DNA of 64,000 nucleotides from Panopea generosa. Its lineage: Eukaryota; Mollusca; Bivalvia; Adapedonta; Hiatellidae. Positions 45,020 to 57,165 of the stretch are shown piece after piece. The position numbers and the translations under genes were made by a program. The DNA lies in the NCBI GenBank assembly GCA_029582155.1, contig CM055902.1, forward strand, positions 17,694,011 to 17,758,010, given 5' to 3'. Each line of letters begins with the position of its first letter. The stretch's first letter is position 1. Below the pieces are notes generated by a model. That model had not been told where the DNA came from, made no database searches, and was given only the letters and a program-made list of their open reading frames with translations.

Positions 45020-46163
45020 GGATACTGCGGATACTGCACAAGGAAAGCATATTTAGAAAAATGCTATCTTTAAACTTTTTCAAAGCACACACCTTAATAT
45101 AATGGAAAACTAAAAATATATACAGTTGCTTTTCCATTTTAGAACTATCATCAAGGGCTGATTCAGGATTTCAGCTTAGAGGGGGCGTACGTATAGGGCG
45201 TAACACAAGATCTGAACGGACACACATTTGTCAGTACAAATATAGTGCATTTTAATAACATATGGGAGTTTAAGGGGACGCACGCCGGTGTTTGTTTAAA
45301 GAGTAGATCTGCTGTTGATCATAACGCAAATATATACATATATTCTAATACTACCTGATAAAAGAATCGTTTTGAAGCCTAGAAAAAGAAACACAAAACA
45401 ATTTAATTTTATTGTATCTGTTTATATGTAACATGCACATAAAGCATAGACATTAAATAAAATATAACAAAAGATGGTATACATGTTATTATAACATTAG
45501 CAACAATGTTCCCCAATAATCTTTCATTTAACTGGTAGGACCATCAATGCTTTTGTAATACAACTTGAAAAAAAACTATGCGTGCTTGTATCGTATCTCC
45601 GGGATCTACCTTTAATGGTTAGCCACCCGGAAAAACGTTTTATATGTTTAATCCATTCATGCCTATATGCTATACGATACGGTCTTAACAACTGTTCTAT
45701 CGATTGTAACATTAGACGGACATTTAAAATAAGTGATTTTACAATTGATATTTAAGTATGTTGCATTATTACTAGGATACGTAATTAAAAAAGGTTTTCA
45801 ACACAAGCAGTACCAGCAAGTAAGAATATTAATTGTTTAATAGATATAGTTTATTGTAATGTGGTGATGTTCAGTCGCCAGAGATCAGTAATCGGTGTTC
45901 GTTTTTATAGTGTATCTAACGGATATTCAGTTGTATTATACATTATATATATATTTATACTGAATTTAAAAAAATAATTTTCTCTATAGAATGGCTCTGA
46001 TAATTCTTGATTTGATAGTATAGTTTGCATGATACCATGATGTTGTAGTGGACCGTCAATTTAGCGGCTATTCAGTGTTTCTTTACTTAATAATGTTTAT
46101 AATGACATATAAATACTGGGTAACATTTTGTATTACAGAATATTTTGGTAATTATTGAGAGAG
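45019..46163. other. AT-rich intergenic DNA, no gene seen
   Basis: The 62-codon minus frame at 45524-45712 has no supporting motif or splice pattern. Confidence 0.4.
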
Positions 46164-46206
46164 AATGGTGCGTGTGCGTGTGCGTGCGTGCGTTCGCGCG
46201 CGTGAA
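46164..46206. repeat. (GT/GC)n microsatellite
   Basis: ATGGTGCGTGTGCGTGTGCG followed by TGCGTGCGTTCGCGCGCGTG: alternating purine-pyrimidine with Z-DNA-forming potential. Confidence 0.85.
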
Positions 46207-46630
46207 TATGTGAGAAAGAGAAATAGAGATATGCATGATATCTATATATATATATGTGTTTGTTGTTTCATGTTTGCTATAAGTATATTTTATAAGTACT
46301 TGCTGATCTTATGGAAAAATCATCACGTGTGAGAAATAATGTATAATGAGATTAAGTTGTCTAAAGAACAAATAGTGTTATAAAATATATGAACTTTTTC
46401 CCTTAAAACGGATGCTTTATTTTAGTTTTAAAACGATATGGCTATGCATTACTAGATAGATAATAGATAACAATCCGCAAGAAAAGAAATGAATGTTTTG
46501 TAAGTAACGGACCAAAAATAGATTTAAGATTCGACAGTTTCTTAATGTCTTATCATATATGTACTTGTATAGTATAATTTATATAGTACAAATAACTCGT
46601 TACAATACATCGTTCTAATGACAAGTGCAG

Positions 46631-46870
46631 GGTACACCGTGGCCGAATGGCCTACGGTTTCATCTCAAGGTCACTTACCTCTCACCGCTAAGGTCGTAGG
46701 CTCGAGTCCCGCTCGCTCAAAAATCTTTATGTGAGGAAGTTTGCCAGTAACTTGCGGAATAACGGTGGTTCTACTCAGATTCATTCTGAGGTCTCCCTCC
46801 ATCAATAAAAATTGGATATCCCATATATAACCTGAAATGTGTTAAAAATGGCGTTTAACACCATTAACAT
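46631..46870 (+). mobile_element. SINE2, near full-length reference copy
   Basis: CCGTGGCCGAATGGCCTACGG, CTCACCGCTAAGGTCGTAGGCTCGAGTCCCGCTCGCTC, AGTTTGCCAGTAACTTGCGGAATAACGGTGGTTCTACTCAG, TTGGATATCCCATATATAACCTGAAATGTGTTAAAAATGGCGTTTAACACC. Confidence 0.8.
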
Positions 46871-47952
46871 ATAATTATAATAACTACAAGAGAGGCTACG
46901 GCACATGAAATATGTTAAAACAAAAATAATTGAATTCGAAACCGGTGACCAATATTCATTTTGTAAATTCTTTAATCTTTTTTAAAATGTGTAAATTCAT
47001 CACAGAGGCATCTTAAAAAAGAAATACAATATCTCTTAATAATGTACTTTGATTTCATCCTCAAACTAAGAGTAAATGTTTAATTAAATATGTTTTTCCT
47101 TCAATTCATGTATGACTTTTAAATAACAAACCGTACTCACGCAAAATCTCACAATATCTCGTTTTCAATTATTTTCACTTCCATTCACCCAGGAACACAA
47201 ATCAAAATTCTTACATTATAGAATAAAATTCTCATAAAAAACAATACCATTCCTAACAATTTGTGTTTAAAATTGTTGAAGTGAATCTGATGACAAAATT
47301 TGTATACTGCAGCTAAGATAAAGACAAATTACGAGGAATGTTCCTTCAAACCTCAAACATGTTTAAACATCTATAAGGTTACATACAACTTACAGTTTAT
47401 GTTCAGAAATAAGCTACCTGTGAATTATGAATGATTAATTTGCCAAATCATCAATCCTTCGTGTGCTGTTTTATCAACATTTAGCCAGGAGATACAAGTT
47501 TCCTATCCTTCTATACATGTCCTTGGGTTCGGTAACTGCTGTATTTTAAATAATAGATTTCACGTTTCATTGTTATACTCTTTACAATTGCACATGGAGT
47601 ACAAAAGTGATTCCAGATTTAATTGTTGCACACGTTTCAATTATAGCTTTACTTTTATTATTAATTGTCGTATGAAATTAAATACGTTGTCGGAAAAGAC
47701 AAAGAATTGCCAGTTCAATGCCCGGTCCGTGAGATTTACACGTCATGATGTTTTGAGATACAATGCATTTTAAAGTAATCATTTGTTTGGAAAATAAAAA
47801 ACTTTCGAACGCATTTATATTAGACAGAAAATTGGAAAGTAGTGAAATGTTTAACTAAAATTTAAGTACTAAAGCGTTCTGCTAACTGGCTTTTGTACAA
47901 ATAGGAGATGTATACAGTTTTTGTGACGTTCGCAATGTATTTTTAATAGGGT
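46871..47952. other. AT-rich intergenic DNA, no gene seen
   Basis: Nothing supportable on either strand; the 67-codon frame at 47570-47773 has no recognisable features. Confidence 0.45.
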
Positions 47953-48103
47953 TTAACCGGCGACATTTTCAACACTTTTCAGGTTATATATGGCATATCC
48001 AGCTTTACTGGGGAAGACCTCAGACTAAGTAGAACCATCGCCCTTCCACAAGTAACTGATCTTGAGACGGCGCCTTAGACCACTCGGCCACGGATGACCC
48101 ATG
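47953..48103 (-). mobile_element. SINE2 fragment, minus strand
   Basis: Reverse complement of the SINE2 tail and head (TTTTCAACACTTTTCAGGTTATATATGG.., CTTAGACCACTCGGCCACGGATGACC), with the B-box part deleted. Confidence 0.6.
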
Positions 48104-49059
48104 GTTTGCAATGTAACCGACTTCCTAGAATAAAGTTTGAAAATACGGGAAAATGTATCGAATTTATTTTATATTTTACAAATACTCTAGTATCATAAGA
48201 AATTTCGAATGCCATGCAGGCAATAGTACCTTTAAATTTCAAATTTAATAATTTTAGTATTAACTTTCCGTTAATGAAACGTCAGATGTCATTTTTTTTG
48301 TTTTCATACGGAAGTTTTTGACCCTCAAAGACTAGTTTTACTGGCCCTGGACGTTGATTCCCAATACATATATTTAAAAAGAAAGTCGACAGTTGCGTAT
48401 TGAGTTTTATGTTCCTTTGTTAACTGGTACATGTACCATTTAACGTCTACAATCATATTTTCCTTGTTTGTGTAGGGCATTTTATATTAATACGGTACAC
48501 AAACATACTTATATATAGGATATGTTTTTATAAACTAATTCGCTATAAGAAGCCTTTGTAATATATGTTTGCTTAACAGTTTTTCTCAAAAGTGTTAAGA
48601 CACCATATTATTGGCACTGCCGTCGAATATGATATTTGATTTTTTGCTTTTGAACAGATTATTTTGATCCCCAGTGAAATGAAATCTTGTCGCAGTTATC
48701 TAAGCTTTGAAACAGTGAATTTATCGTTTACAATACACAGGGGTGTACAATAATGTACTGTAATATGAATTAAGGGCCATTTCGTGCCACGTGATCTACT
48801 TGAATATTAATGGGGCTCACAGCGTGGTCTCTAAAATAAAATATGATGTTGTTGTATGGAGTTAAGCATCACTTTTAAACATTTTTTTTACTTGAACGTA
48901 TTCAAAGGGCTGCCACTCTTGAGTAACATACTGCAGACACATGTTATGATGCCCCACCAAGTCACATTATACGGACACGTGGCCGATAAGAACTAGTATT
49001 GCATTTTCACATGAAAAGAAGCCAAGATCGAAAATGCCAAATGTGGTGTTCACGAGTTG
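48104..49059. other. Intergenic DNA, no gene seen
   Basis: No exon recognised. The upstream region of the first paralogue may extend into it. Confidence 0.4.
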
Positions 49060-49185
49060 AAATGATTAGACCCTTCAGCGTTCGCCTCGCATGCGGAAGT
49101 CGTGGGTTCGATCCGCGGCCGGGTCATATCAAATATTGGAAAAATGGTACAAGGAGGTTACCTCACTGGGCGCTCAACATTTAGA
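49060..49185 (+). mobile_element. SINE3 head copy
   Basis: GCGTTCGCCTCGCATGCGGAAGTCGTGGGTTCGATCCGCGGCCGGGTCATA is tRNA-like with a strong B-box, followed by CAAATATTGGAAAAATGGTAC and CGCTCAACATTTAGAGGATA. It is truncated before the SINE3 tail. Confidence 0.65.
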
Positions 49186-49338
49186 GGATAATTGTGTTTT
49201 CTACTCGTTTACATCAATTCGACCTTTTACTGAAACATGCGATTATTAGGCATGTAAAATATATATTCCATTGAAATCGGATACTATTTAACTAAATATC
49301 ATTTGTTATTTCTACCAGAAACGGCCAAGTAATTCTCA

Positions 49339-49495
49339 ATGGACCGGCCAAAATCCACTGTCAGTACCCTCAGTCATGTGACTGAAAGATCAGAGCACAC
49401 GTCCGCGTCTAAGTCATCGGCATCAGCAGGTGCAGGCAGTACGACACCGGCCCACAAATCATGGACGGCGTACTCAGGTCCTGTCATATATACAG
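49339..49495 (+). CDS. Paralogue 1, exon 1
   Basis: ATG in CTCAATGG, MDRPKSTVSTLSHVTERS at the start; donor ACAG|GTAAGAG at 49496. Ends in GPVIYTG, exactly where paralogue 2 exon 1 ends. Confidence 0.7.
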
Positions 49496-50990
49496 GTAAG
49501 AGTGTGTTTAAGTTTGTGAAAAAAGTATTATTAACATAGATATATTACTTTATATATAGATATATCCTTATATATAGAGATATATCCTTTATATATATAT
49601 AACTCCCTATATATAGATAACTCCCTATATTTAGATATATCCTTATCTTAAGATGTATTTCTATCTTTTCTGCTTTCAAATATTTCATCTTAAACTACTG
49701 TAGTTAATTCATAAAACATTTTATGCTGTGTGGGGTAGAGTGAGGTTCGACATAAGCTTACTAGTAGAGAGATGTTCCTGGCCTTTCAAACCAGTGATCA
49801 GTGTAGTCAATTCTAAGTTCTGACTGTCTACTGTATTCACCAGGATTACTGTATGCATTGATTTTGTGTCATCGATGTTATGGAGATTACACTGCCATGT
49901 TGATCTCCTTATATTTCAACTTAAACGCAGTATCAAAAATATTTTAAATTTGTACAAACCCACGATTGGTTGTAGCAAAAGAATATTTAAACTTTAACAC
50001 TTTCTTAAAACATGTTTTAACATTTAAAGAATTATTTTAATTAATTGTTCTGCCATTTTATATATTTTTATCACGTACTTTTGCTTTGAAATTTGATTGC
50101 TAATGGCATAATATAGGTCACCCAGAAGGTTGTTTGTGGCATGGTCTGTGTCATTAATCGCCATTGCTTATTTTTGTTAAAAATGTTTTTCTCTTTCTTT
50201 TTTCGTGGTTTAATGTTGTATTTTGTGTTATTAGTATTTTAGTGATTTGAATGGATATAATTGATCGATATGGACCAAGTAGAAACACTATCATGTTTAA
50301 TTTTTAAATTTAAAATCATGCATGAAAATGGGAGTATAAAACCAACCAAAATGATCGGTATACTTTTATTGTTTTGGAAGCCTGCTTTCACTTTGTCAGT
50401 GGTGTATGTACACATTGAACGGAAACTAATGTCATTTGGATGAAATCTGATCTCTAATATTATAATGGTATGTTCAAACTGCAAATGCCAGAGGTTGCGA
50501 GTTCGATCCCCAGCTCGACCCGATGCCTCACAAAAACAACACTCAGTACTGGTTCTACCCAGGAAGCGGACTCGAGAGCGGTTCATGTAAGCTCTGAGCT
50601 TTCATCGCAATCGAGCTAAAATAAATAAGTATTAAATAATTGTAAACAAATAATAAAACGCAAATTTTCCGTCTTTAATTTCTTTCAATGAAAGCTATGT
50701 AAATATGTATGCCTTTTAGAAACAAGAAGAAAAAAATAATAACGGTTTTACATCTTTAAATTTATTTTGTTTCCTTCATAGGACCAAGCGGTCACAGACA
50801 CCAGCGGGTTGCAACACAATATGACAAGTTTCTTCATACCGGAGAAACAGACGAGTCGACCGAAATTACAAGTCAAATGGGGTATTTAAACAGAGCGCCT
50901 CCTGGGGCAGCATTTCCTAAAGCAAAGAACGGCCAAGTTGGTGAAATTGGATGGGTGTACGACACACTCAATATAGTGAAAGGAATTTAA
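49339..50990 (+). CDS. Uncharacterised small protein, paralogue 1 (121 aa, two exons)
   Basis: Exons 49339-49495 and 50782-50990 join in phase 1 within a Gly codon (ACA G|GA), giving 121 residues. The N-terminus (about 40 residues) is S/T/A-rich and likely disordered. The conserved part begins WTAYSGPVIYTGPSGHR (residues 42-58) and ends LNRAPPGAAFPK..VGEIGWVYDTLN. There is no signal peptide, membrane segment or cysteine cluster. An acceptor-like TATTTCTACCAG ends at 49318, so an upstream non-coding exon is likely. A second gene with the same architecture lies 6.2 kb downstream. I do not recognise the family. Its size and aromatic/Pro/Gly pattern recall small ciliary microtubule inner proteins, but that is only an impression. 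Confidence 0.7.
49555..49645. repeat. TATATAGATA-rich simple repeat in paralogue 1 intron
   Basis: Repeated AGATATATCCTTATATATAG and TAACTCCCTATATATAGATA phrases just after exon 1. Confidence 0.6.
50465..50635 (+). mobile_element. SINE4 copy in paralogue 1 intron
   Basis: GAGGTTGCGAGTTCGATCCCCAGCTCGACCC (B-box), AACACTCAGTACTGGTTCTACCCAGGAAGCGGACTCGAGAGCGG, then AAATAAATAAGTATTAAATAA. It lies about 145 bp before exon 2. Confidence 0.65.
50782..50990 (+). CDS. Paralogue 1, exon 2
   Basis: Acceptor GTTTCCTTCATAG ends at 50781. Encodes PSGHRHQRVATQYDKFL through GEIGWVYDTLNIVKGI, TAA at 50988-50990. No clear AATAAA follows closely. Confidence 0.7.
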
Positions 50991-51296
50991 AAGAAACTTG
51001 AAGAAGATGTAGCGGTATTTAAAGTATTATGGGTTGAAAATATCAGTATTTCCAATGACTCGTTGGTATATTAACTTTTAGAATAGATTTTTTATATACA
51101 TGGTTGATTTTTATAGTTATAGTTATATAGTTATATTTTGTTTTGAATAATTTTATTATTATAGATTGTTACCGGTTTTGTTAGATTTTTAAAATAGTTA
51201 TTTATTTATACACCCTTTTTACGTTTATTAGTTTATATTTTTAGTTTGAGCTGTTCTTCATTATTAGTCATCATATGACGTCAGTGTGATAATAAT
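50991..51296 (+). other. Probable 3'UTR of paralogue 1
   Basis: AT-rich sequence after the stop; no canonical polyadenylation hexamer seen. Confidence 0.3.
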
Positions 51297-51535
51297 ATTC
51301 CTCCTTAGCGTTCCTGAATGTTTATAACATTCCTTCTTAGCGTTCCTGGATGTTGATAATTTTAATTCTTGAATGTTTATAACATTCATCCTTAGCGTTC
51401 CTGAATGTTTATAACATTTATCCTAAGCGTTACCGAAGGTTGATAACATTCATCCTTAGCGTTCCCGAATGTTGATAATATTCATCCTTAGCGTTCCTGA
51501 ATGTTGATAATTTTAATTCCTGAATTCATTCTTGG
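51297..51535 (+). repeat. ~30-bp tandem repeat
   Basis: About seven units of GTTCCTGAATGTTGATAACA plus TTCATCCTTAGC; a degenerate tail of TTGAATGTnTATAACATTC phrases continues to about 51915. Confidence 0.75.
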
Positions 51536-52039
51536 TTGAGATTAACATTCTTTCCTGAATGTCTATAACATATTTTAATGAAATTTTCATTATTTCTTGA
51601 ATGAGTGGTACATGTATTATTGCATAATATTATACACATTTAAATGTCTTATCGTTCTTTTAAGAGTGTATAAAACATTTTTTTATGAATTTTTGAATGA
51701 ATTAGCATCTTCTTTAATGGAAATAACAATCTTTCTTCAATGTGTACAACATTTATTATACAATACTTATATACTCATTTCAACATTGTGTCTAACATTC
51801 AATTTGGGTGGATATAGTAGTATTTATTGAATGTGTATAACATTCATTATTTATTGTGTATAGCACTCTTGGATGTGAATGACATTCTTTCTTGAATGTT
51901 TATAACATTCTTAAGCTAAGGTTCATGGTATAATGTTTTAATCAAGTAGTTCAGTAAGTAGATTGTACATAATCATATTATTTAACTCCATTCGTGTGGT
52001 TAATGGTGAACCCATCATCTGAATGACTAATACTTAACG

Positions 52040-52306
52040 TAATTTATGCCATCGAGGACATAAAGACGATCAGTTAACCTAACCACTGTTTCCTGGGATC
52101 CTGGAAGGTTAACCAGTACTCGAGCACATCCAATGTCCGCAAGTAACTGATAACTTTCCCACTTGCATCAGCGGTGAGAGACGAATGACAACGAGACGCA
52201 ATGTGGTATATCAACCATCACGGATATTGTGGTTGGGCGGGGATTCGAATTCACGACCCCTGGGTTGATAGTCAGACGCGTTAACGAATGGGCTAATCGG
52301 GCCCGG
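52040..52306 (-). mobile_element. SINE1 copy, minus strand
   Basis: Reverse complement has GCCCGATTAGCCCATTCGTTAACGCGTCTGACTATCAACCCAGG (A-box region), GTCGTGAATTCGAATCCCCGCCCAACC (B-box) and the full SINE1 body and tail (ATGGCATAAATTACG). Confidence 0.8.
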
Positions 52307-53924
52307 CAAAAATCCCATTATCTGAAGGATAACTGATGAACATATGTTTTTGTCAGTGATTGATCAATGATCTACTGTAACAAACACATTCATAAATATT
52401 CACATAGTTTTAGTAGAAATGTTTTATCGGTGTCGTGCAGAAAAGTTAATGTTTTGCCATAATGAGAAGTCTTAAAACATAATTATAAGAGGTTTGAGGT
52501 TTTTATTATCGTCAAATTATTGTTATTTATTTATTTATTTATTTTAGAATACCGCTTAAGTGTATCTCAGGAGGTGTGAGGTGTCACATCTTCATTATCC
52601 CTCGTGAAAATATTTAATCAAACTGAAACTCCTTGGAAGCATTCTCTGCTACCTGGAGTCATTACGTCAGACAATAGCGTAAACACTTTCATTGTCAACT
52701 AACATTTTGCCACTATTCTTTTATCGAGTTTATATGCTAAGGTTTTTAGACGATGGTTAAATTGTATTTTCCCCACTCTATTATCTGCGACATGTTTATG
52801 ATTATTGAATAATGTTAAAAAATCATTTCATCTGATTCGAATACGATTACAAATTAAACAAATCCGGCACATTCTGCAATCAGTACTTTAATATTTGGTT
52901 CGCATTATACACCTTTAACTATGGGTTTATTAGTTTTTATATTTTTTAAACGTTTTAATTGTATAAAACCAAGCTCAAAATACAATATACAATTTTTTGA
53001 GGCAGAATAACCACATGGTAAGCAACTGAATGTAAATAGTTTATCGGTGAAGGGTTTGCGTGAAGTAGTCTTAGCAATCAGGTTGTCTGAAGTGAACGTA
53101 GAATTAGAAATTAGGTTAGATCGCGACATTAACTGTTACATTGTCTAATAACATAAAAGAAACATAGACACTATAAATATTCACTTTATTAAATAACAAA
53201 AAAAACAACAACTATAAATATAGGGCGTTTAATACGTGTATGTCTAGACATGGTTTATTTAAACAGAATGTTGAAGTTGAAGGCTGGTGCGCATATTTGT
53301 GTTTGTTAAGATCTGCAATTAATTTACATTTATAACATGGGGGAAACCATATAATTAATGGTATATAAAGTCATCAAAGAAACGCGGATCTGATTGAAAC
53401 GTATATCAGTCATGACCGCTGAATTAATGCGTAATTACCTGCAGTATGTAATTGGGATAGCTATATAGAATAAACATGATCTTATCTCTATCTCAAACTA
53501 CTCGTTTAATGCGTTAGATAAAAGAACGCTTGAATGAGAAAATATAACTCTATAAATGTAACCTAACACATACTTATTTAAAGTTAATATATGTTTTCGA
53601 TAAGCTTGTTCCATTTTACTTGGCTGTTACTCCAATGTTTGTTTACAAAATGTATATGATTTTTGTATTATGGGCCAGTGGCCTATATTACTGAATATAC
53701 TATGTCTATGTCTAAAAAATATTATGGTTTAAAATTTAATTATCATGAAATTACAATAATTATATGAATGCCACTATAATGTTTAATCGAGGCATGTATT
53801 AAATAGAAGAGATGCGTTTTGGTAATGAAAACGCATTAATACTGTTTAAAGGGTCAGAAAAGCGTAACAGATGATGCAAAGATTGGTGTGCTAGAGTAGT
53901 GAAGTAGTGAAGTAGATGTAGAGG
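52307..53924. other. AT-rich intergenic DNA, no gene seen
   Basis: Nothing supportable; the minus frame at 52905-53129 lacks recognisable features. Confidence 0.45.
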
Positions 53925-54200
53925 TTTGCAGTGCATGTAGAAATAGTAGAAGTAGAAGTAGAAATGCTTGCAGTGCTAGTAGAATTAATAGAAGTAGAAG
54001 TAGAAATGTTTGCAGTGCTAGTAGAATTAGTATAAGTAGAAGTAGACATGTTTGCAGTGCTAGTAGAATTAGTATAAGTAGAATTAGAAATGTTTGCAGT
54101 GCTAGTAGAATTAGTATAAGTAGAAGTAGACATGCTTGCAGTAATTATAGATTAGAAAAAGTAGAAGTAGATATGGATGCGGTGCTAGTAGATAAGATAA
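53925..54200. repeat. 39-bp minisatellite
   Basis: About five units of GTAGAAGTAGAAATGTTTGC plus AGTGCTAGTAGAATTAGTA. Because 39 is divisible by three, the minus strand reads 13-residue S/T/N-rich repeats (TANISTSTYTNSTS). No flanking exon supports coding. Confidence 0.85.
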
Positions 54201-54653
54201 AGTAGAAATAGATATATGTTTGGTGTTGGTTGAAATAAAAATAGTCAAAAGTAAATGTTTTCAGTGGTTGCCTTGAATTATATATAAACATGTCGCGGAT
54301 AATGTAAGTTAAGAAATATATATATATAAATTAAATGTATTTCAGTCCATTTTCATGTTAGCCTGATATTTGAAGTCAAAATAAATGATTACCCATTTTC
54401 AAGTAGTATGCAATTTAACCACAGTATCACTCTATGGTCATGTTTCTACTTAACATTATTATACCATTTAAGTAATTGCAAGACACCAGACCATCCACAG
54501 TTTTTTTTATTCATTACAGTTTTTATTATTGTGCCTTTTACAGATATGCATGGTACTCAACACTAAGATTTGCTCAAATCTCTTGTTTTGCTTGTTCATC
54601 TTTTATATGATATTCTTATTTTTACCATGTGTAAGAAATAAATGATGTTATAA
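54201..54653. other. AT-rich DNA, no gene seen
   Basis: Nothing supportable. Confidence 0.4.
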
Positions 54654-54851
54654 ATGCATTTTGTTGTTTTTGTTCTACTGACACAACGTGCTGGTTTATT
54701 GATTGTAGCAACTGTTGCACATGTTCATTCGCAACAGCAATCTTACGGAAGTGGTCCGGAGAATTGCATATATAATGCATTTCTAGAACTGGTTTACGGC
54801 CGAGCGGATTCTGGATGGAATAGACGCGCTGCCCGCCTTTATATAACTTAA
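54654..54851 (+). CDS. Possible coding segment cut by a MITE
   Basis: The segment 54700-54845 is richer in G+C than its surroundings and open on both strands. The + frame from ATG 54654 reads a hydrophobic start (VVFVLLTQRAGLLIVATVA) like a signal peptide, then HSQQQSYGSG and NCIYNAFLELVYGRADSG. Its stop is formed by the TTAA at the edge of the MITE. The minus frame of the same segment (NSPDHFRKIAVANEHVQQ) is equally plausible. An internal acceptor-like TTGATTGTAG at 54700 could start an exon. Not recognised. Confidence 0.15.
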   Translation: MHFVVFVLLTQRAGLLIVATVAHVHSQQQSYGSGPENCIYNAFLELVYGRADSGWNRRAARLYIT

Positions 54852-55100
54852 CCCTTCACTTCATATAGACGCCTTTGGGCACCTCTAATATAGACGCCTT
54901 TGGACACCTCTAATATAGACGCCTTTGGACACCTCTAATATAGAAGGCATTTGAATTATTGGGTGAATTATGTTTATATTAACCGACAGAGTGGAAAACA
55001 GTGCAGGAAGTGTTTACGAGCAATCTGAACTCTTCCTGCACTATTTTTCAAAGGCCTTCTGTGATTGGTGCGGGAAAACGCGTATCTATGGAGTAAAGGG
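54852..55100. mobile_element. piggyBac-like MITE, copy 2
   Basis: Flanked by TTAA (54848-54851 and 55101-55104). Termini CCCTTCACTTCATA and TATGGAGTAAAGGG are inverted repeats. It is the reverse orientation of 25969-26164 and shares TTCCTGCACT, GAGTGGAAAACAGTGCAGGAAG and GGCCTTCTGTGATTGGTG. It has an internal 23-24 bp tandem repeat, ATAGACGCCTTTGGACACCTC (three copies, 54865-54942), where copy 1 has one. Confidence 0.75.
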
Positions 55101-55326
55101 TTAAATACTGTTACATAAAGAAGTAAAACCTCAAACAAACAAACACACTGATATACGCCACTTTTCAGCCCACTTATAAATACAAGTAACACAATGAACT
55201 TATAAATGTCACCAGGTTGGGATTTAAGAAATGAGTGTCCATGTAAATGAAGGTTAAGTTCAGATTTAGATATCAAAGAACACACATTTTAATAACAGAA
55301 TAGCGCTTTAATCTTTTATATATTAG

Positions 55327-55416
<90 letters not shown>
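55327..55416. repeat. (CT)n microsatellite, ~90 bp
   Basis: Long alternating C/T run with one CCCTCCCT interruption. Confidence 0.95.
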
Positions 55417-55420
<4 letters not shown>

Positions 55421-56159
55421 TCAAGCCCCCGGGACTACTTGGCGGAGGGACTAAAAACCTTAGAATCACACAAGCGCCACCGGTCTTTATCTTTAGAGTT
55501 CGTTTATTATAGTGTCACCACTATTGGCAGGGCCAGTCACAATGGTCTTATGAGACACTTTTATGTTGAACAAAGTTACTTCCCAAAATCAAGCATTGCC
55601 AGGCGTCAGACTGTTAGACATTTGGTATATCTCGCTTCAAACCTATATAAAAAAAGTTACTATATGAATTAATTCAACCAGTTGACGTCTTTAATTTAAA
55701 TTCTCTCAATCCCTTTTATTATGAAACAAAAGGCGTGTTTTTATCTAAAGAAACATATTCAATTCGTTTCCTTAATCAACTCGTTCTTTTCCTTTGGTCG
55801 TCCGCTCTTTCCCCTCGGTTTCCACGTTCCTTTCCTTGGTCGTCCCTGTTCGTTTACTATGTGTTATTATTTCTGGCCCTTTGAAGTAATTGAGCACGTT
55901 ATTGTTCAAACATAGATCAACACGCAACGCCGGCGCTAGGGGTGAGTGAGGGGTGTTCCATATTTCATTAAATCTCATAAAGAAACAATCTAATTGTCTT
56001 GGTTGTTACTGGGATTCCACGAGACCCTTTTTCAAATACCAAATAAAACTGTTACAATTAACGCTTTAGATGATTATTTGACTTAATTTTATCAAGGATG
56101 AAATTACAGGAACATTAATCAATTACCTTTAAAGAACCAATTCAATGTGTTTGCTAACC
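55417..56159. other. Unassigned DNA
   Basis: An 84-codon + frame (55418-55672) has no recognisable feature. TGTCAAGCCC at 55419 and TTCAAACA near 55912 superficially resemble LTR ends, but no primer-binding site or target duplication is present. Confidence 0.35.
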
Positions 56160-56462
56160 GCAGCGGTGGTTTAGAGATATAGCGACCTCCTCGCATATGG
56201 AAGGTCGTTGGTTCGATCTCCGAACGGGTCATACCAAATATTTGAAAAAAAAGTGGTACTAGAAGCTTTCTCGCTTGTCGCTCAGCATTTAGAAGATAGT
56301 TTTAGGTCTGGTCGATCCGGTGTCTGTGTAATGTGACTGGGTGGGTATCTTGTCATGTGTCTGCGGCATGATATTCTAGTGTGGCAGTGCTCAGAATACT
56401 GTCTCAAGTAGACACCGTCGCGATATAACTGAACAATTGTTGAAAGCGACGCCAAACATCTT
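56160..56462 (+). mobile_element. SINE3, near full-length reference copy
   Basis: Head GCGGTGGTTTAGAGATATAGC and GGTCGTTGGTTCGATCTCCG, middle CAAATATTTGAAAAAAAAGTGGTAC, CGCTCAGCATTTAGAAGATAG, GTAATGTGACTGGGTGGG, CTGTCTCAAGTAGACACCGTCGCGATATAAC, GTTGAAAGCGACGCCAAACATC. Confidence 0.8.
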
Positions 56463-56552
56463 ACAACCATTAAATGTGCTTTAAAAGCGGAATGAATACT
56501 CAGTTGTCCAATAATTTACTGTACCATTATTCTATTTTATTTAATTGTAGCA

Positions 56553-56730
56553 CAGTCAAACCTGTCTTAAGCAGCCAGTCAAGGTAATGATCAAAAATGG
56601 CCTTTTAGGACAGGTTGCTTTTTAATGCAGGTTAATTTGCTCTGAAAGCATATAAATGGGAAATAACAAATGCGGCTGCTTAAGACAAATGGCTGCTTAA
56701 TAGAGGTGGACACTTATACAGGTTTGACTG
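56553..56730. mobile_element. pogo/Tigger-like MITE, copy 2 (178 bp)
   Basis: Starts CAGTCAAACCTGTCTTAAGC and ends ATACAGGTTTGACTG followed by TA. The left flank is CA rather than TA. It lies about 435 bp before the start of paralogue 2. Confidence 0.75.
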
Positions 56731-57165
56731 TATTTGGACATTTATCCACTTTTTTTTAAAGTAGAAAGAATAGGTTTAAAACCTTTGAAGCGAAGTCCCC
56801 CACTTTCTTTTGTATATATGCGTATTGTATTCAGTAATCACCGTATTTGATTTCATTCCATTCATTAAACAGCGGATACCATATCAAGTTATTATACACA
56901 GTGAAATCAAGACAAAAGAAAGAGAAATTGCATAGATTATATGTTTAAAAACACTTTACTTAAATATTATTAGAAAAAGGTTAATGCTTGTGTAACAATA
57001 CTCATGCAGGAAATATAACGTTAAATCTATCATATTAATTAAAAAAAGAAACAAAAGAAAAAAAAGGAACACACGTGTATATCCAATTAGGAACACGTCA
57101 CAAATTTGAAATATCAATAACTGATAAACATTTACAATTGATACGATCTGTTATTGAAAGAAGGC

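Noticed and set aside
45524..45712. 62-codon minus-strand gene
   Set aside because: No family similarity, no splice or signal features; likely chance.
55419..55915. Solo LTR (TGTCAAG...TTCAAACA)
   Set aside because: No target duplication, primer-binding site or second copy.
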